From: Margaritifera margaritifera
Lineage: Eukaryota > Mollusca > Bivalvia > Unionida > Margaritiferidae
Length of the DNA stretch: 64,000 bases
Assembly (NCBI GenBank): GCA_029931535.1
Contig: JAQPZY010001670.1
Coordinates: forward strand, 1,178,001-1,242,000
Reading direction: 5' to 3'
The translations under genes and the position numbers were made by a program. The notes under the pieces were generated by a model. That model saw only the letters and a program-made list of their open reading frames with translations, was not told the DNA's origin and did no database searches. Positions 35,893 to 47,746 of this stretch are shown here, piece by piece; within the stretch, counting starts at the first letter, position 1, and the number at the start of each line of letters is the position of its first letter.

Positions 35893-38041
35893 CATTCACT
35901 CACACTCACTCATCCCACGTTGTGTCTTAGGTGGCACATAAAGCTTCGACAAGAGAGCACTACTGCTGATGGTCTGCAGCCCTATGTGCGATGGTGTTCT
36001 ATGTCAGGCAGCATTCCTTCATCTCTTTCTCTGTAGTCCTCCTCCAAGTCTCTTTGGGCTGACCCCTCTTTCGTCTCCTATCCAGGGTCCAGTGGAGGGC
36101 TGTTCTGGCAGTACATCCAGTGGCATTCGGCATACATACCCCAGACATTGCCATCATCTTTTCTTCACAATCTGGACAAGAGATGTTGATTCTGTCCTTT
36201 GATGAAGGTCTTCATTTTTGATCCTGTTTGGCCAGAAGATGCCAAGAATCTTCCTCAGATATTTGTTATGGAATATTTCAAGCTTTTGTGCTATTCTTGA
36301 TGTTGGCTTCCAGCATTCTGAGCTGTACAGTAACACTCTGATGATATTGTTTCAGTAAATCCTCAGCTTGGTCTTGAGTCCGAGTTGTTTTGATTTCCAT
36401 ATGTGTTTCAGTGTACTGAAGATTTGATTTGCTTTCCTAATTCTGGTTGTTGCTTATCTCACTGAGCCTATGTCTTTGGACACTTTGCTTCCAAGGTATG
36501 TGAATTTCTCTACCTCCCTATTGCTTTGTTATTCACAGTGATAGGATCGTTGGTTTTATGTATTTTATTGCTTTGTTATTCACAGTGATAGGATCGTTGG
36601 TTTTATGTATTTTTTCCTCATTAATTTGGTTTTCTTCCTGTTCACTTTCAGTCCTATATTTATGGCTGTCTCAATGAGTTTATCTGTCTTTTCTTGCATA
36701 TCTATATGCCGACTTCAAAACAGTCCAATGTCATCGACGTTGTCAAGGTCTTCCAGGGATGAAGTGAGGTCCACCTATTTCCTCTTTTGCCATCCACACT
36801 TGTCTCTTTCATAAGCCAGTTAATGGCAAGGGTCAAGAGGAAAGATGCAAGGATACAGCTTTATTTCACGCCAGTGTTGATGTTGAAACAATCTGTGTGA
36901 TGGTTGTCGCAGATGACTCTACACTGGAAGTCTCGGTGCAGATGTTGGATGATGTTTACAATCTTCAGTGGGATACTATAGAACAGGAGTCTTTTCCAGA
37001 GGGAGTCACGTTGAAGGCTGTCAAAAGCCTTTTCAAAGTCTTTGAAGTTGATGTAGAGGGTACTGTTCCATTCAGTTATCTGCTGTAGTATCTGTCAGAG
37101 TGTGAAAATCTGGTAAATGCAGGATTTCCCTTACTGAAACCAGCTTGTTCCTTTCTGATGAGGTCATTAGCTGCAATGGTGATTCTTTTGAGAATGATTC
37201 TGCTGAAGACCTTGCTGGTGAGGGATAGCAGGGTGATTCCTGATTCCAGTTTTCCACTTGGCGGGGGTTTCTTAGCTCTTCCATATCTTTTGGAATATTT
37301 TTCTGAGGGTCCTTGGGGTTTCTGTATCTTCTGACTTTGGCATTTCTGGGCAGATGCTGTCCTCACCAGGAGCTTTCTCATTTTTGAGAGCTTCTTTGAC
37401 TTTGGTGTCAGTGATGTCCTCCAGACTGATGTCATGGTCCTCTTTGGCTTCTGGGATCAAGGCTTTTCCCCCAAGTTGACCATTCTCAGTTTAAGGCCAA
37501 GTTTGGCTATTAACAGACTGTGATCGCTGCCTACATCAGCATGCCTCTTGATTAATACATCTTGCAGAGAGTGTCTCCACTTGCTATTGATCAGCTGGCT
37601 TTCTGTCTTGCCATCAGGAGACTTCCATGTCAATTTGTGAATTTGCTTATGCTGGAAAAGAGTCCCTCCTATAACAAGATCGCTGTCTTAGCAAAGGTCA
37701 CAAAGTCTTTCACCATTGTCATTTATTGGTCCTGTTCCATAGCTACACATGAACCACTCCCTGTTTGTGTTGTCTGAACCTGTTCGCACGTTAAAATCAC
37801 CAACAGTGAGTAGTAAGTAATGCCTTGGTGTTGCTTCAACAGCTGAGTACAAGCTGTCTTAGAAATGGTCTTTCTCCTCATCATCGGCATCTTTTGTGGG
37901 GGCATAGCAGGTGATGATTGATATCTTGTCAAATTTTGAGTTCAATCTGGAATACATCATTCATTCATTGATGGATTTCTTTGTAGAAGTGTGTTTTTCA
38001 GTTGTTTCTTTATGCCCAAGGCTATGCCTTCTTGATGTTGG
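35893..38041 (-). mobile_element. LINE type 3, truncated, with 13-bp target duplication
   Basis: Direct repeats ttttggaccaact flank it at 35880-35892 and 38042-38054. The 3' end, at left, is a TGAG-rich simple tail. On the - strand, 36154-36336 carries L-L-Y-S-S-E-C-W and L-R-K-I-L-G-I-F-W-P-N (the RT C-terminal domain). Positions 37076-37435 carry I-T-L-L-S-L-T-S-K-V-F and R-K-E-Q-A-G-F, the RT finger motifs of a common invertebrate LINE. A remnant resembling an endonuclease lies at about 37700-38000. Frames are broken, and a 47-bp duplication sits at 36520. Truncation at the 5' side is likely, given the length of 2.15 kb. Confidence 0.85.
36520..36613 (-). repeat. 47-bp tandem duplication in LINE type 3
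   Basis: Two identical 47-bp units (36520-36566 and 36567-36613) starting 'attgctttgttattcacagt'. The identity implies a recent event, later than the decay of the LINE around it. Confidence 0.9.
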
Positions 38042-38190
38042 TTTTGGACCAACTAGACATCGTAAAATGCCTCTTACTGAAAACTCAATGTTGGTAATGA
38101 GCATCAGTTCATGAGGAGTAATAATAACAATATTTTCAAGCTGGCATCCATGGTGGCCATGTTGGATGTCAGACTGACACCATTTGCATT

Positions 38191-39517
38191 CAGAATATGA
38201 TACTTTTGTCCACATAATGCATTTTTGTTGTTGTATGTTATAGGACATAATTTATATCGTGTACATTTACACATGTTCTCCTTCAGCAGTTGAAAGCTAG
38301 AAATATATGTAACTTTTAGAATTTATATTATAGAATTTGAAAGTTAAATGGTTGGTGTGGTTGACAATCAGTGGCAGTATGAGGGTTTGAGGTGCCCGGG
38401 GGCAATGTTCTTCATTGGCCCCCCCCCCCCCCCCCCACTGAGGTGCCTGTGAGCAATGTTCTTTAGTGGCACCCCCTACTTTGCCACAGAGAACAGTTTC
38501 TATGTCAGTTGCCAACCTCCAACCCCCCCCCCCCACATCTAAGCCCTGAAACCAGGGGCTTAGATGGGGGATGGGAGTGTTGGCACACAAAAAAACTCCT
38601 GATGCCCCCCTCCCCTCGTGCTGCCACTGTTGACAATGTAAACAATTCACTGAGTATAGGAAGCACCATACTGCACTTGCTTAAGGTAACTTTACATGAG
38701 ATCTGTAGCAAACACAGTATTATAAAAGAGGACATGAGAGATTTTCTAATCTCCACATTTACAAGTCCCTGGTAGAGGCGAGCTATGTAATTGATTACAC
38801 TCTGGTTTTAGTATTTATATTTTTTCTCTCCTTTAAAACTGATGTAAATGATTTATGCATACAAAATTGTTTGGGATAGAACAAGAATTACTGTCTTCCC
38901 ATTTTCAAAGGATCTTCACGAAACCATTTTTCTCTTATGTAAAAAAGGAAATACTGTGATCGAAAATAAGAAAAACTCAGGAACTTATTCAGATATCTAG
39001 TACTTTTGGGAAGTTTCGTTTGTTGTCAGCAGCAATGGAAAAATGAATAAACAATGCAGAGAAACATAATAGGGCAGAAATTAAGATCTGGAATCCAGAT
39101 GTTGTACCAACTGAGCCACCATGGCTCTCTGAGTAAAATTATGATGGGAAGGAATTCGTTTTTCCAATTTTTATAACCTATCCATATGGTGGAGCATATT
39201 ATGTTATGATGTTGTCCATGCATCTGTTCCCAATTTAATTTTTGCATAATAATTCTTGTTCTCAACCATTTTCTGTTGTTAAAGTTTGTAAGCAGCTTTT
39301 GTTTTGGGGCAAGCAAGAAACCTATCAGTTCTTGGTTTATGAGGTCAAAGATCAAGGTCACAGGGACTTAAAGAAGGAAAACTGTTTCAACACAATAATT
39401 TGACTTATTTACCTGATTACTTTAAAAAACATTTTTAAATGACTTGTATTTGAAATAAGAAAGACACCTATGGAGTTGCACTTTTCAGAGAGATACATGT
39501 ATGTACATGTGTTTCAG
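38191..39517. other. Intronic stretch with poly-C runs and a palindrome
   Basis: Poly-C runs lie at about 38420-38437 and 38523-38535. They surround a G/C-rich repeat ('gaggtgcc' with 'caatgttctt') and a short palindrome, 'catctaagccc' ... 'ggggcttagatg', at about 38536-38566. Positions 39330-39372 carry 'ggtcaaagatcaaggtcaca', a dispersed motif. No gene seen. Confidence 0.5.
39062..39130 (-). repeat. tRNA-like fragment
   Basis: On the - strand it reads 'ccatggtggctcagttggta', an A box / D-arm-like segment, followed by 'ctggattccag'. No good B box follows and the acceptor stem does not close. It is best read as a tRNA-derived SINE head or a decayed tRNA copy, not a functional gene. Confidence 0.4.
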
Positions 39518-39703
39518 CTACCACTTGTCCATCGATAGGCAGTCTTGTATCTGGCTCCTTCAAGTTAGTCGCGGGAAACAGCACTGGACAATATGGATCA
39601 GTGGTTGAATTTCAGTGTGATCCAGGATACGTGTTAAAGGGCATCCAGAACTCCTACTGTAATAGCAGTGCATGGTCCCACAAGAAAATACCACAATGCA
39701 TCA
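39518..39703 (+). CDS. Exon: CCP/sushi domain 3
   Basis: A 186-base symmetric phase 1-1 exon. It starts after 'tgtgtttcag' and ends at a perfect GTAAGT donor (39704). The four Cys positions are T-T-C-P-S-I-G, E-F-Q-C-D-P-G-Y, S-Y-C-N-S-S and P-Q-C-I, with Trp in S-A-W-S. The D-P-G-Y turn is typical of sushi domains. Sequons N-S-T and N-S-S are visible. It is separated from CCP2 by a 6.7-kb intron holding a MITE copy, two LINEs and a satellite array. Confidence 0.92.
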
Positions 39704-41483
39704 GTAAGTTTGATCACAACTGTAATTGACAATTATCACTTTCACATCATGTTTATCTTTACTGTTGGCTGTGTTGTATTTACTTTCTTTACTCATGCAG
39801 TTGTACTTGTTCCAGGTTGATGAACTAGTATGAATATCTAAATGTTTACATAAAGCCTTCTAAAGTTCAGATCTATAGCATTTTATATTTGATGTTCTGT
39901 ATTTTTGAAAAATTGTCACACTTCCCAAAAAGGATCCATATTAGCTATTTTTAAAGCCACATACACTGCTTGAAAGAAAAGGCCAATATTTACCATTTCA
40001 GATCTACACGTTATTATTCTCCTCTTGCCTTGAATTTAAATATCCTAATAGATACAGAAGAAAAAAACATTATATCAGGGCAGTGATGTGAGCTTGGGCA
40101 TATCAGGTGTTTGGGGAAATCTGACCACTGACATACATAAAATACATGTCCATACAGATATGTGGCCCATAGCTGGTTTTAAAGGGAATAAGTTGCCCAG
40201 ACTTAAAGATAGATTTAATATAATGTGCATATATATCTTTCACAAAATTGAAGTAAAGTGAGTGTTATAAAAATTTGTTTAGGATTTCCTGTTTTCCTGT
40301 CTAGTGAAGTTCATTCTGTCATAATAAACTGGATGACAATTCAGATGATAATTCATTTAGTGACACATTTGTAAGAAACCATTGGAAGATGGAACATTGT
40401 TTTCTAGAAAATACTGAAATCAGCGTATATGATTATTTTATTTCAGAGTTGAAGTGTCCATTACCTGTGATCCCTAACACAGCCGCATTTTCACCTCTTG
40501 TGGTTGAGTATGGAGGTACCCTGAATGTGATGTGTACTATTGGTTTCAAGCTCAGTCACAGTCGTACAGTTGTTTGTCTCAGCAATCAAACTTTTGAAAA
40601 CCTACCAGAATGCATTGGTAAGGGAGCATTTATGTACTGAAAAATCTTGCCAATACTGCAACAGGTCAAAAAACTGATATGGTTCATTTAAGAAGACCTT
40701 TACTTTTTTCAAATACCAGAGAAAATCTTAGTCTTTTTAAAGGAATGCAGTTATAAAACAGATTTTCACCTTGTATTTAGAGTTTAATATTTGTTACCTA
40801 TATCATTTATTTTATTAACCTTTTAAAGAATTCTGACATATGTACCTTTTATCTTTCATCTTGTTGTACTATGTTTCTACATTTATTTGAAAGGGGTTTT
40901 CTTCCAAAGGTTTCTGGAATCTTTACCTTTACATTTTTGGAACTTAATTGTAACTTTTAATCAGCACTATATAGCCAGGATTGTGCTGACATGCTGTTAA
41001 ACCATATATGTGTGTGTGCATGTGTGTGTGTGAAAGAGCTTGAAATTGATGATTAAAATTTGTGAGTTAAAGAAATACAGCAGAATTACAGTACCAGTAT
41101 GAAATGATACTGAAAACCTCTTGTTTGCCTGGTTGATGGAAACAAGTTGGTTTGCAAATTCCTTGAAAGTATGAACAATTTCCAATTACTTTGTAGGGTC
41201 CCATGGATGGGGCAGAAGGTTGCTGTCCTGTCTCATAGATTTAACTATCTGTCAAATGTAACTTGTAAAAGGAATCACTTATAATGAAACTTGGTATATA
41301 GCCCTGCATTTTATAAGGAGAACAGGATTTCAGTGTTACATGATAACTTGACAATTTTTCCACAGGTGTGGCCCATTTTCATGACATGCTTTATTGATGT
41401 TTTTACAATACTTAATTTGTATAAGGTTTAAAAAAAACAGTTTTGTTTCTGGTTTCCATATGGCCCAATTATCATTTTGTTGG
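39704..41483. other. Introns around CCP4, no other gene seen
   Basis: Apart from the CCP4 exon (40447-40617), this is AT-rich intron DNA with a (TG)n stretch at about 41009-41031. Nothing else was recognised. Confidence 0.45.
40447..40617 (+). CDS. Exon: CCP/sushi domain 4
   Basis: A 171-base symmetric phase 1-1 exon with acceptor 'ttttatttcag' and donor GTAAGG (40618). The cysteines are in L-K-C-P-L-P-V, V-M-C-T-I-G-F, V-V-C-L-S and P-E-C-I-G. The conserved Trp between Cys3 and Cys4 is replaced by Phe (N-Q-T-F-E-N), a conservative but uncommon change in the hydrophobic core. The exon boundary joins it directly to a calcium-binding EGF domain. Confidence 0.9.
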
Positions 41484-41485
41484 TA

Positions 41486-44133
41486 CAGTACAGCTCACGT
41501 GATTTTTTGGAACTCCGCGCATCGCGGTGGGGTACTTAATCCCTTCCACTTTAGCTCCGCGATAGCACTCCGCGGTGGAGGCATAAATTGGCATAAATAC
41601 CTACAAATCACCACCGCGTTTTGGCAGGCACGCCGATGTAAACTCCACCGTGGAGGGGCTAGTTGACATTACTGATAGACATCTGAACAGCCAATGAATT
41701 AAGACCACCTATGGAAAGACTGAAACGTCAAGAGTGATTTACAACCGGATACCATCTGAAGAATCAGTCGTTTTTATTTCGATCATATATTTGGACAATA
41801 AAAAAATAATTTCAAAAGTCTTGTATATTCAGTACACATTACTGTTTATAAAAGGTTGATCGACCTCTTTTGCAATAAGTTTATGATTTTAATTTATTTC
41901 AAAGAAATATGAACAAACTTATGCAATGACTTGACGAGAAGCACACATTGCTGAGCCTCTCAAGCAGAATAAATTTATCATTTTGTTCCAAAGGAAAGTA
42001 ATTCTCTGAGATATGGACAATTAAAATCCAAATTGACATCCGCTTCTGCTTACCCCCCCCCCTCCAACAACAACAAACCTAAAACACTGAATTTACACTG
42101 AAATGCAAACCGCGTGCTTAGTCTTTAAGCAGTAATAGCAGAGTCATGAGGCTGAATATTATGACTGCATGTATACTGTAAGGGACTGACCATTTAATAT
42201 ACAGGGTTTAAATGTTGTTTTGTTTTTTTTCGACCAGGATATTTTTTTGTTCTTTCAACACATTAATTATTTATTTTAAGTGAAATATGGAACGGATTAA
42301 CGTCTGCTACAAAAATCAGAGAAAGACAATTGTTTTCATGCATTTACCTCCCCCCCCCCATTTCCCACGGTTGGAAAATTCAATTGTCTCTCCCTAATAA
42401 AAACTTGACTTCAGCGGATGTTCTACAGAAATCAAGGCAGTGACCATTGTGAACACTGTTGTAAAATATTAACAAGGGTTTGCATCAAAGGATGATGTAA
42501 GTTTCAGCTTGGGAACAGTGTGGTTTTATCATACGAAGCCACCTGACTTAGCGCGTTGTACTTTATAGCCGCAATTAACAACGGAAGTTTGATAATTGTT
42601 AGTAATTAATCTGAACTCGGCTTATTACCGAAATGAAAAAAAATATGGAAAATTCTAAAATCTGAGATGTTCAGAGATTTTAATTTCCAACAAGTTTAGA
42701 GCATTTTGCATGGATATATTGTCTCCACGTGTATCCTATTATTTGCTCATTTTCCTACGGCAAAAATACAAAAATAAAATATACTTTTTTAATTATTTTT
42801 ATGCAGATATTAAAGAATGCTGTTTCCTGTTTGTGACTGTTAGAGCCTTTTGGTTATTGAGCGTGTTTCTGTTTCTTACCACTTGCAAACTTTTCCAGAT
42901 TTCAGTTTACGATAAGTTGTGCAGTAGTGATTTGGATTCCATATTTTATGAGAGAGAGAGAGAGAGAGAGAGGGGGGGGAACTTTACTAAGAAGAGCTAA
43001 TGATCTAAAATTATTGATCGTATTTTTCTGTATTATGCAATAGGAAAACGAACAGAAAAGAAAAAGTTAAACATTAATTTCATCTGATGCGCAAGTTTGT
43101 CAAATCAATGGCAAAGAAAACAAACCCGCAGAAGCGTTGCTGTTGTACTTTTAGGTTAACAGTTAGCACATGAAATTAACACATCAATATCAAAGAAAAC
43201 ACGCAGTGCTGATGGCTTCTATTGTGCTAGGTTACTTGCACGTGTCAACTACATGTATCTAGGATGACCTTTTGCGACCATTTGTGATTTTTAAAAAACC
43301 CCGCTACTTTGGTAATTAATGTAAAATAGTACAGTTTAAAATAAAATAACGATGTGAAATCTTAATAATGCTTTATTTAAGTGATTGGATGTCAGAAAAA
43401 AACGTACAATATGTGAATGAGTACTCATGCATGGAGTAACCATCAGAACTTGTGCGATTTTGTTTCACTTCAGTCAGGTATGACTGCAGCTTTGTTATTA
43501 ATTTGTTTGATGTTTATCGTTCTTGTCATTGCAGGTAGTACAATATCACTGACTTTCATATGATCAGTACAATTTTGTATTGCATTTACTGAAAAAGAAA
43601 TAAGGATATGAATGCATGTTTAGATTCCGATAACATAGTATTGAAGAAAAAGAAATTAGATTCATTGCGCAAAATGTAGTATTAATACAGTTTACGAGGC
43701 ATTATCATTACGTTATCATCATCTTAAATATGATTTGGCACTATGTATCATACATTATCTTCATTAGAACAATGAAATATTTATAATTAACTGAATTACT
43801 ACATTTTTCTCAGTATCAAAAAGTTAGCAAATTGCTCCCCAGAGGGATAACGATGTAGATAAATTGGTGCCCCCCCCCCCCGGTCTCTCTCTCAACCTCT
43901 GCTTGCATGGGTAATAAACAGTAAACCACGCCCATATTATCGAGACCACATCCACTCCGCGGTGGTGATCGGATGTGACTCCGCGAGAAAGCGTGGTGTC
44001 CAGGGCTATTCTCTGCGACAACTCCGTCAGGACGCGTGGAGTGATGGTGGAGGGGTTTTTCTTAATCCTCTCCACTCACTCTCCACCCCCACCGTGATGC
44101 GCGGAGTTCCGAAAAATCACGTGAGCTTTACTG
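41486..44133. mobile_element. 2648-bp DNA transposon with 48-bp inverted repeats
   Basis: The left end at 41486 reads CAGTACAGCTCACGTGA and the right end, complemented from 44133, reads CAGTAAAGCTCACGTGA. The inverted repeat extends about 48 bp with roughly three mismatches. TA lies on both sides (41484-41485 and 44134-44135). Inside each terminus are clusters of CG-rich motifs such as 'ctccgcggtggag' and 'gatgcgcggagt', on both strands, absent from the AT-rich middle. No reading frame resembling a transposase was found, so it looks non-autonomous. The CAGT start and TA target are compatible with Tc1/mariner-type elements, but the family is not identified. It lies in the intron between CCP4 and EGF1. 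Confidence 0.85.
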
Positions 44134-44135
44134 TA

Positions 44136-44468
44136 GGTAACAGTATTAGACATCACATTGTTATATAAGTCAGGTGAGCTATATCAGGCCCGTTTGGGCC
44201 TTTTGTTATTAAGTAAGAGGCGGAAGTTTCAATCATGCCACTTTATGTCCAATCTCTCCCAGAGTTCATTGTGCTACAACACATGGAGGTATGAAGTGAT
44301 GTCATATTGATGAGATTATTATAATGGAATGATCACTTCATTGAAATAAGTGCAGTAAATGTTGATTTTACAAAATGGGGCATCTTTAAGCATGAGAAGT
44401 TGTGGAATAGTGCATTCTATCCAACAAATTATCTCATATGCATTAATGCAACCAACTTCTATATATAT
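44136..44468. other. Intronic stretch, no gene seen
   Basis: AT-rich sequence between the 2648-bp element and the Penelope-like element; nothing recognised. Confidence 0.4.
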
Positions 44469-44624
44469 ATGTGAATTGTATTGAAATTTCCTGCAAATGT
44501 GGCATGTAGTGAATATATATGCTTTGATGTTAGATTGTGTACATGACATCACCTTCCAGTTGTTTACATTCATAATCCACTGGTGAAAGCAAATTAGCTG
44601 AAATGTATGGAATCTCAGAAAGAT

Positions 44625-44633
<9 letters not shown>
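44469..44633 (+). repeat. Left terminal direct repeat of the Penelope-like element
   Basis: It starts 'atgtgaattgtattgaaatt' and ends 'ggaatctcagaaagattt', and matches 47747-47910 with scattered mismatches. It is followed at once by a (TA)n run. Penelope-like elements commonly carry such pseudo-LTRs. Confidence 0.85.

Positions 44634-44697
<64 letters not shown>
44632..44697. repeat. (TA)33 microsatellite
   Basis: An uninterrupted TA dinucleotide run directly after the left Penelope terminal repeat. Confidence 0.95.
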
Positions 44698-44699
<2 letters not shown>

Positions 44700-45754
44700 T
44701 ATATGGTATATGCTTTAGGTTTGAGGTATTTGTTTCAAAAAATGATAATGGCAGGCATATGAGAATCAAGTATGGAAAAGCTCCTGACTGCAATCATAAT
44801 TATAATTATAACACCAGTCATCATGAGAAGGACCATTTTACATTATTACATGGTTTGGAGAGACCGTGTTTATGTCATTATGATAATGTGAAGTGTGAAA
44901 CTGATAAAAATATTGAACAACATTTACATATTCTAACTCTGCTGCAATCAACAACAAAAAAATCTGAAAATCTTTGAGAAGACAGGGTAGTATTCAATTT
45001 CTTGTCAAAAGTATTAACTAAAAACCAACTTGGTTTACTATCAAAAGATTTAGCGTTTGAACCTATGTGAAATAATATTAACAACAGGAAAGTTACTTTT
45101 GGAGATTAAAGATTGGCAAAGGTGGATGAGGTTAAGGGAATACTTTCATGATGAAAATGTAGATGTCGAGGACATTAAATTTGATAAATACAGAAATCAC
45201 AGTGATTAGACACCAAAGTGGGCAGAGATCAGTGGCTGGAGCTATGCATACAGGAAGTTAAAGAGAGTATAACTCATGGACTGAAAAGAAATTTCCAAAT
45301 GAACATTAGCAGAGGAGAGGAAGAAACAATGCATGAACTGTTCAACAACACTTCTGTCATGATCCACCCTGCAGACAAAGGATCAGGAATAGTGATCTTG
45401 AATAGGGACGACTACATGACGGAAATTGAAAAATCAAACATCTAATAGAGAGGTTGTACAAAGAAGGAAGCATATCCAAAGAACTCAGAAAATATCTACT
45501 AGCAAATGACACCAGACTTGGCAAAGTCCAAGTCAATCCCAAGATTCATAAAAAGAATAGATCTATGAGAAAGACTGACAATGATGCAAAACCATCTAAC
45601 TGAGAAGTTGGCAGAATTTATTGAAAATCAGTTAGAAGAGCCTGTGCAGAACTTAAAGTCATACATTAGAGACACAACTGATTTCATGAATAAGATAAAA
45701 TATATTCAACAGCCATTACCAGAACATGCCATATTACATCTCTCCCTACTCCAA

Positions 45755-46960
45755 GAAGTTTCAACACACATCACATGTGTACCTGTGAAAACATTGTGTA
45801 TTACATCACTGCTTTTTGCATGTGAATGTGGATATATTCGACTGTTATTGCTGGTTTACGACAAAACAAGATTTCCTTTCTTCAAAAACTAGTGACATTT
45901 AATTCATGAAACAACAACTGTCAATGTTGAAATTTGATTTTTTTTTAATTGTTCTATTATAATTTCAAATCAAATAATAGTGAACTTTCTGTTCATACTT
46001 GAGCAAACCTCTGAGTGCTAATTTGGGAATTTTAAGTTCACTACAAACTTTGGAACTTGCTTCTCCCAAATCAACCCTGTCTGTGAAATAAAAATTTTCA
46101 TGCACTGAGTACACCTTTCACTTGCTTCCCTTGATATGATTTATCACATTGGCGAATTAGTAGGATAAACCACTGATGAATTTTAGATACTTTAATTATG
46201 CTACCTATATAATAATATCAATAACTGTGCAATTGATCTATTGAAATGAGTTGACCTGACACACAATTGTGACTGGGGTTGGATTTGCATGCCTTTTAAC
46301 TTGTTCTCTATATTCCACCCCATTTATTTCATTTGATACAAAAGATGTGATTAGCATCATAATACAAAGCAGGTCTACTTTTAATTGATTGTAATAATAC
46401 AACTAACACTAACGCAAATTGGAGATCAAAACACAGTCAGCACTTAATTAGGTTCTCAGAAATGCTTGCAGACATAGCTGTGACAGTAGATTGACACTTT
46501 TCATGTTTGAATACAAGAAGGCATATAGCATTTGTGATGGTTACACTGAAACTGAATTAAAAGATAGAACTAAAATATGAATTTCACTTGACAAAACTTA
46601 TTTAATTGGTATTTATTTCTTAAAGTGCTGCCACCAGTAGGCATTACTGATATTTTCATGGATTTAAATATCATTGAATATTGTTATTTACAGTGTACTG
46701 GGAACTTGTTTTGTAAAGATAATTGAACAAAATCTATGACTTCTTGTTAAAAGTTGCGAATTACATGATGTTCAATCAAATTTCCAGGCACTAACCGCTG
46801 TTTTTGACGCTAAAATGGGTGATATATCAAAGTTTCATTTACCAGTTTTGATTGTGATTTTCTTCACGTTCAGCAAATAGGGGCGAATTCTTTTGATATT
46901 TTCTGGGGAAAAAATGGGATCCACGCCTGACTCCGCATTATAAGCAGGTTAGTGCCTCAG
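45755..46960 (-). mobile_element. pogo-like DNA transposon, copy B, inserted in Penelope
   Basis: Homologous to copy C (52130-53907) in the same orientation and to copy A in the opposite one. Shared segments include 'cagcacttaattaggtt', 'ttcatgtttg' and the 5' end 'ataagc(a/g)ggttagtg'. On the - strand, near 46000-46070, the frame gives V-C-S-E-L-K-I-P-K-L. About 500 bp of transposase present in copy C are absent here. It separates the Penelope RT start from its connector, so it inserted later, but its own terminal repeats are degraded and the junctions are approximate. Confidence 0.65.
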
Positions 46961-47746
46961 AATATGAATAAAATTTTTTTTTGGGAGAATGAAGATTACA
47001 TGAAACATTGATTGGTAACAATGCATAATTTGCAAAAGCGTGACTATACTAGGCAGTTAATAGCTAAACAAATGCAAAAGGTCGATACGTTAGATAGAAA
47101 TAAATTTTTGAAGAACAAACCAAAAGAAAAAAACTGTGTACCACTTGTTATTACATTCACGCGAGGACTACCAAATATACATGAAATATTGAAGAAACAC
47201 CTAAGAACTCTCCATCAGTCAGAGTGATGAAAGCAAATCTTCCCAAATCCACCACTTCTATATTTCAAGCTAGATAACAACTTGAGGAACATTTTAGTCC
47301 ACAAGAAACACAATATGCACTTTTACACCAAGGAAGAAAGTGTGTGTAAACCCTGCGGGAAGGAGTATGCAATATGTGTATTTGTGATGAAATAAAACCA
47401 TTTCTTCAGGATAAATGGGAAAGAATAAAGAATCCAAGGCCGTATAGATTGTCAATCAATAGGACTTATTTACTCTGTTTTCTGTAAGAAATGTAGAAAA
47501 ACGGTTGATGTAGGCCAAACCAGAGACTCTTTATCCCAAAGAACACAGTTAAGCCGTTCTAAAATTAGGACTAGAAAAGATGATGATCCTGTTGCAAAGC
47601 ATTTTAATTCAGATAACCAATCTTTTTGTGATTATTTAGTGGTAGGTATTGAGAAAATATATGGTAACGAATCATATAGGTTGGTAAAAGAATAGTTCTT
47701 GATAAAAAAAACTAAACACTCCATCTCTAAAAGGACTAAATTCTCC

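Larger units (their letters stand above)
34840..38190. repeat. 143-bp tandem array, about eight units, split by a LINE
   Basis: Units share 'caagatggccaccatggcagc', then 'atcagcaccattttcatttt', then 'ggaccaactagatatcataa'. Anchors lie near 34972, 35116, 35262, 35399, 35543, 35687 and 35828, and one more unit at 38139. The last two are separated by the LINE at 35893-38041. Without that insertion their spacing is about 148 bp, in line with the others. Confidence 0.9.

Noticed and set aside
39062..39130. Possible tRNA gene on the - strand
   Set aside because: Only the D-arm/A box part is convincing. There is no closing acceptor stem or proper B box.
44570..44620. Hammerhead ribozyme-like core in the Penelope terminal repeats (ctggtga ... 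gaaa with a 3-bp stem between)
   Set aside because: Penelope-like elements can carry hammerheads, but the core is ctggtga/ttgagga rather than CTGATGA, and stems I and III do not close by eye in either copy.
44530..44793. Open frame with a long Tyr-Ile repeat
   Set aside because: It is the translation of the (TA)n microsatellite.
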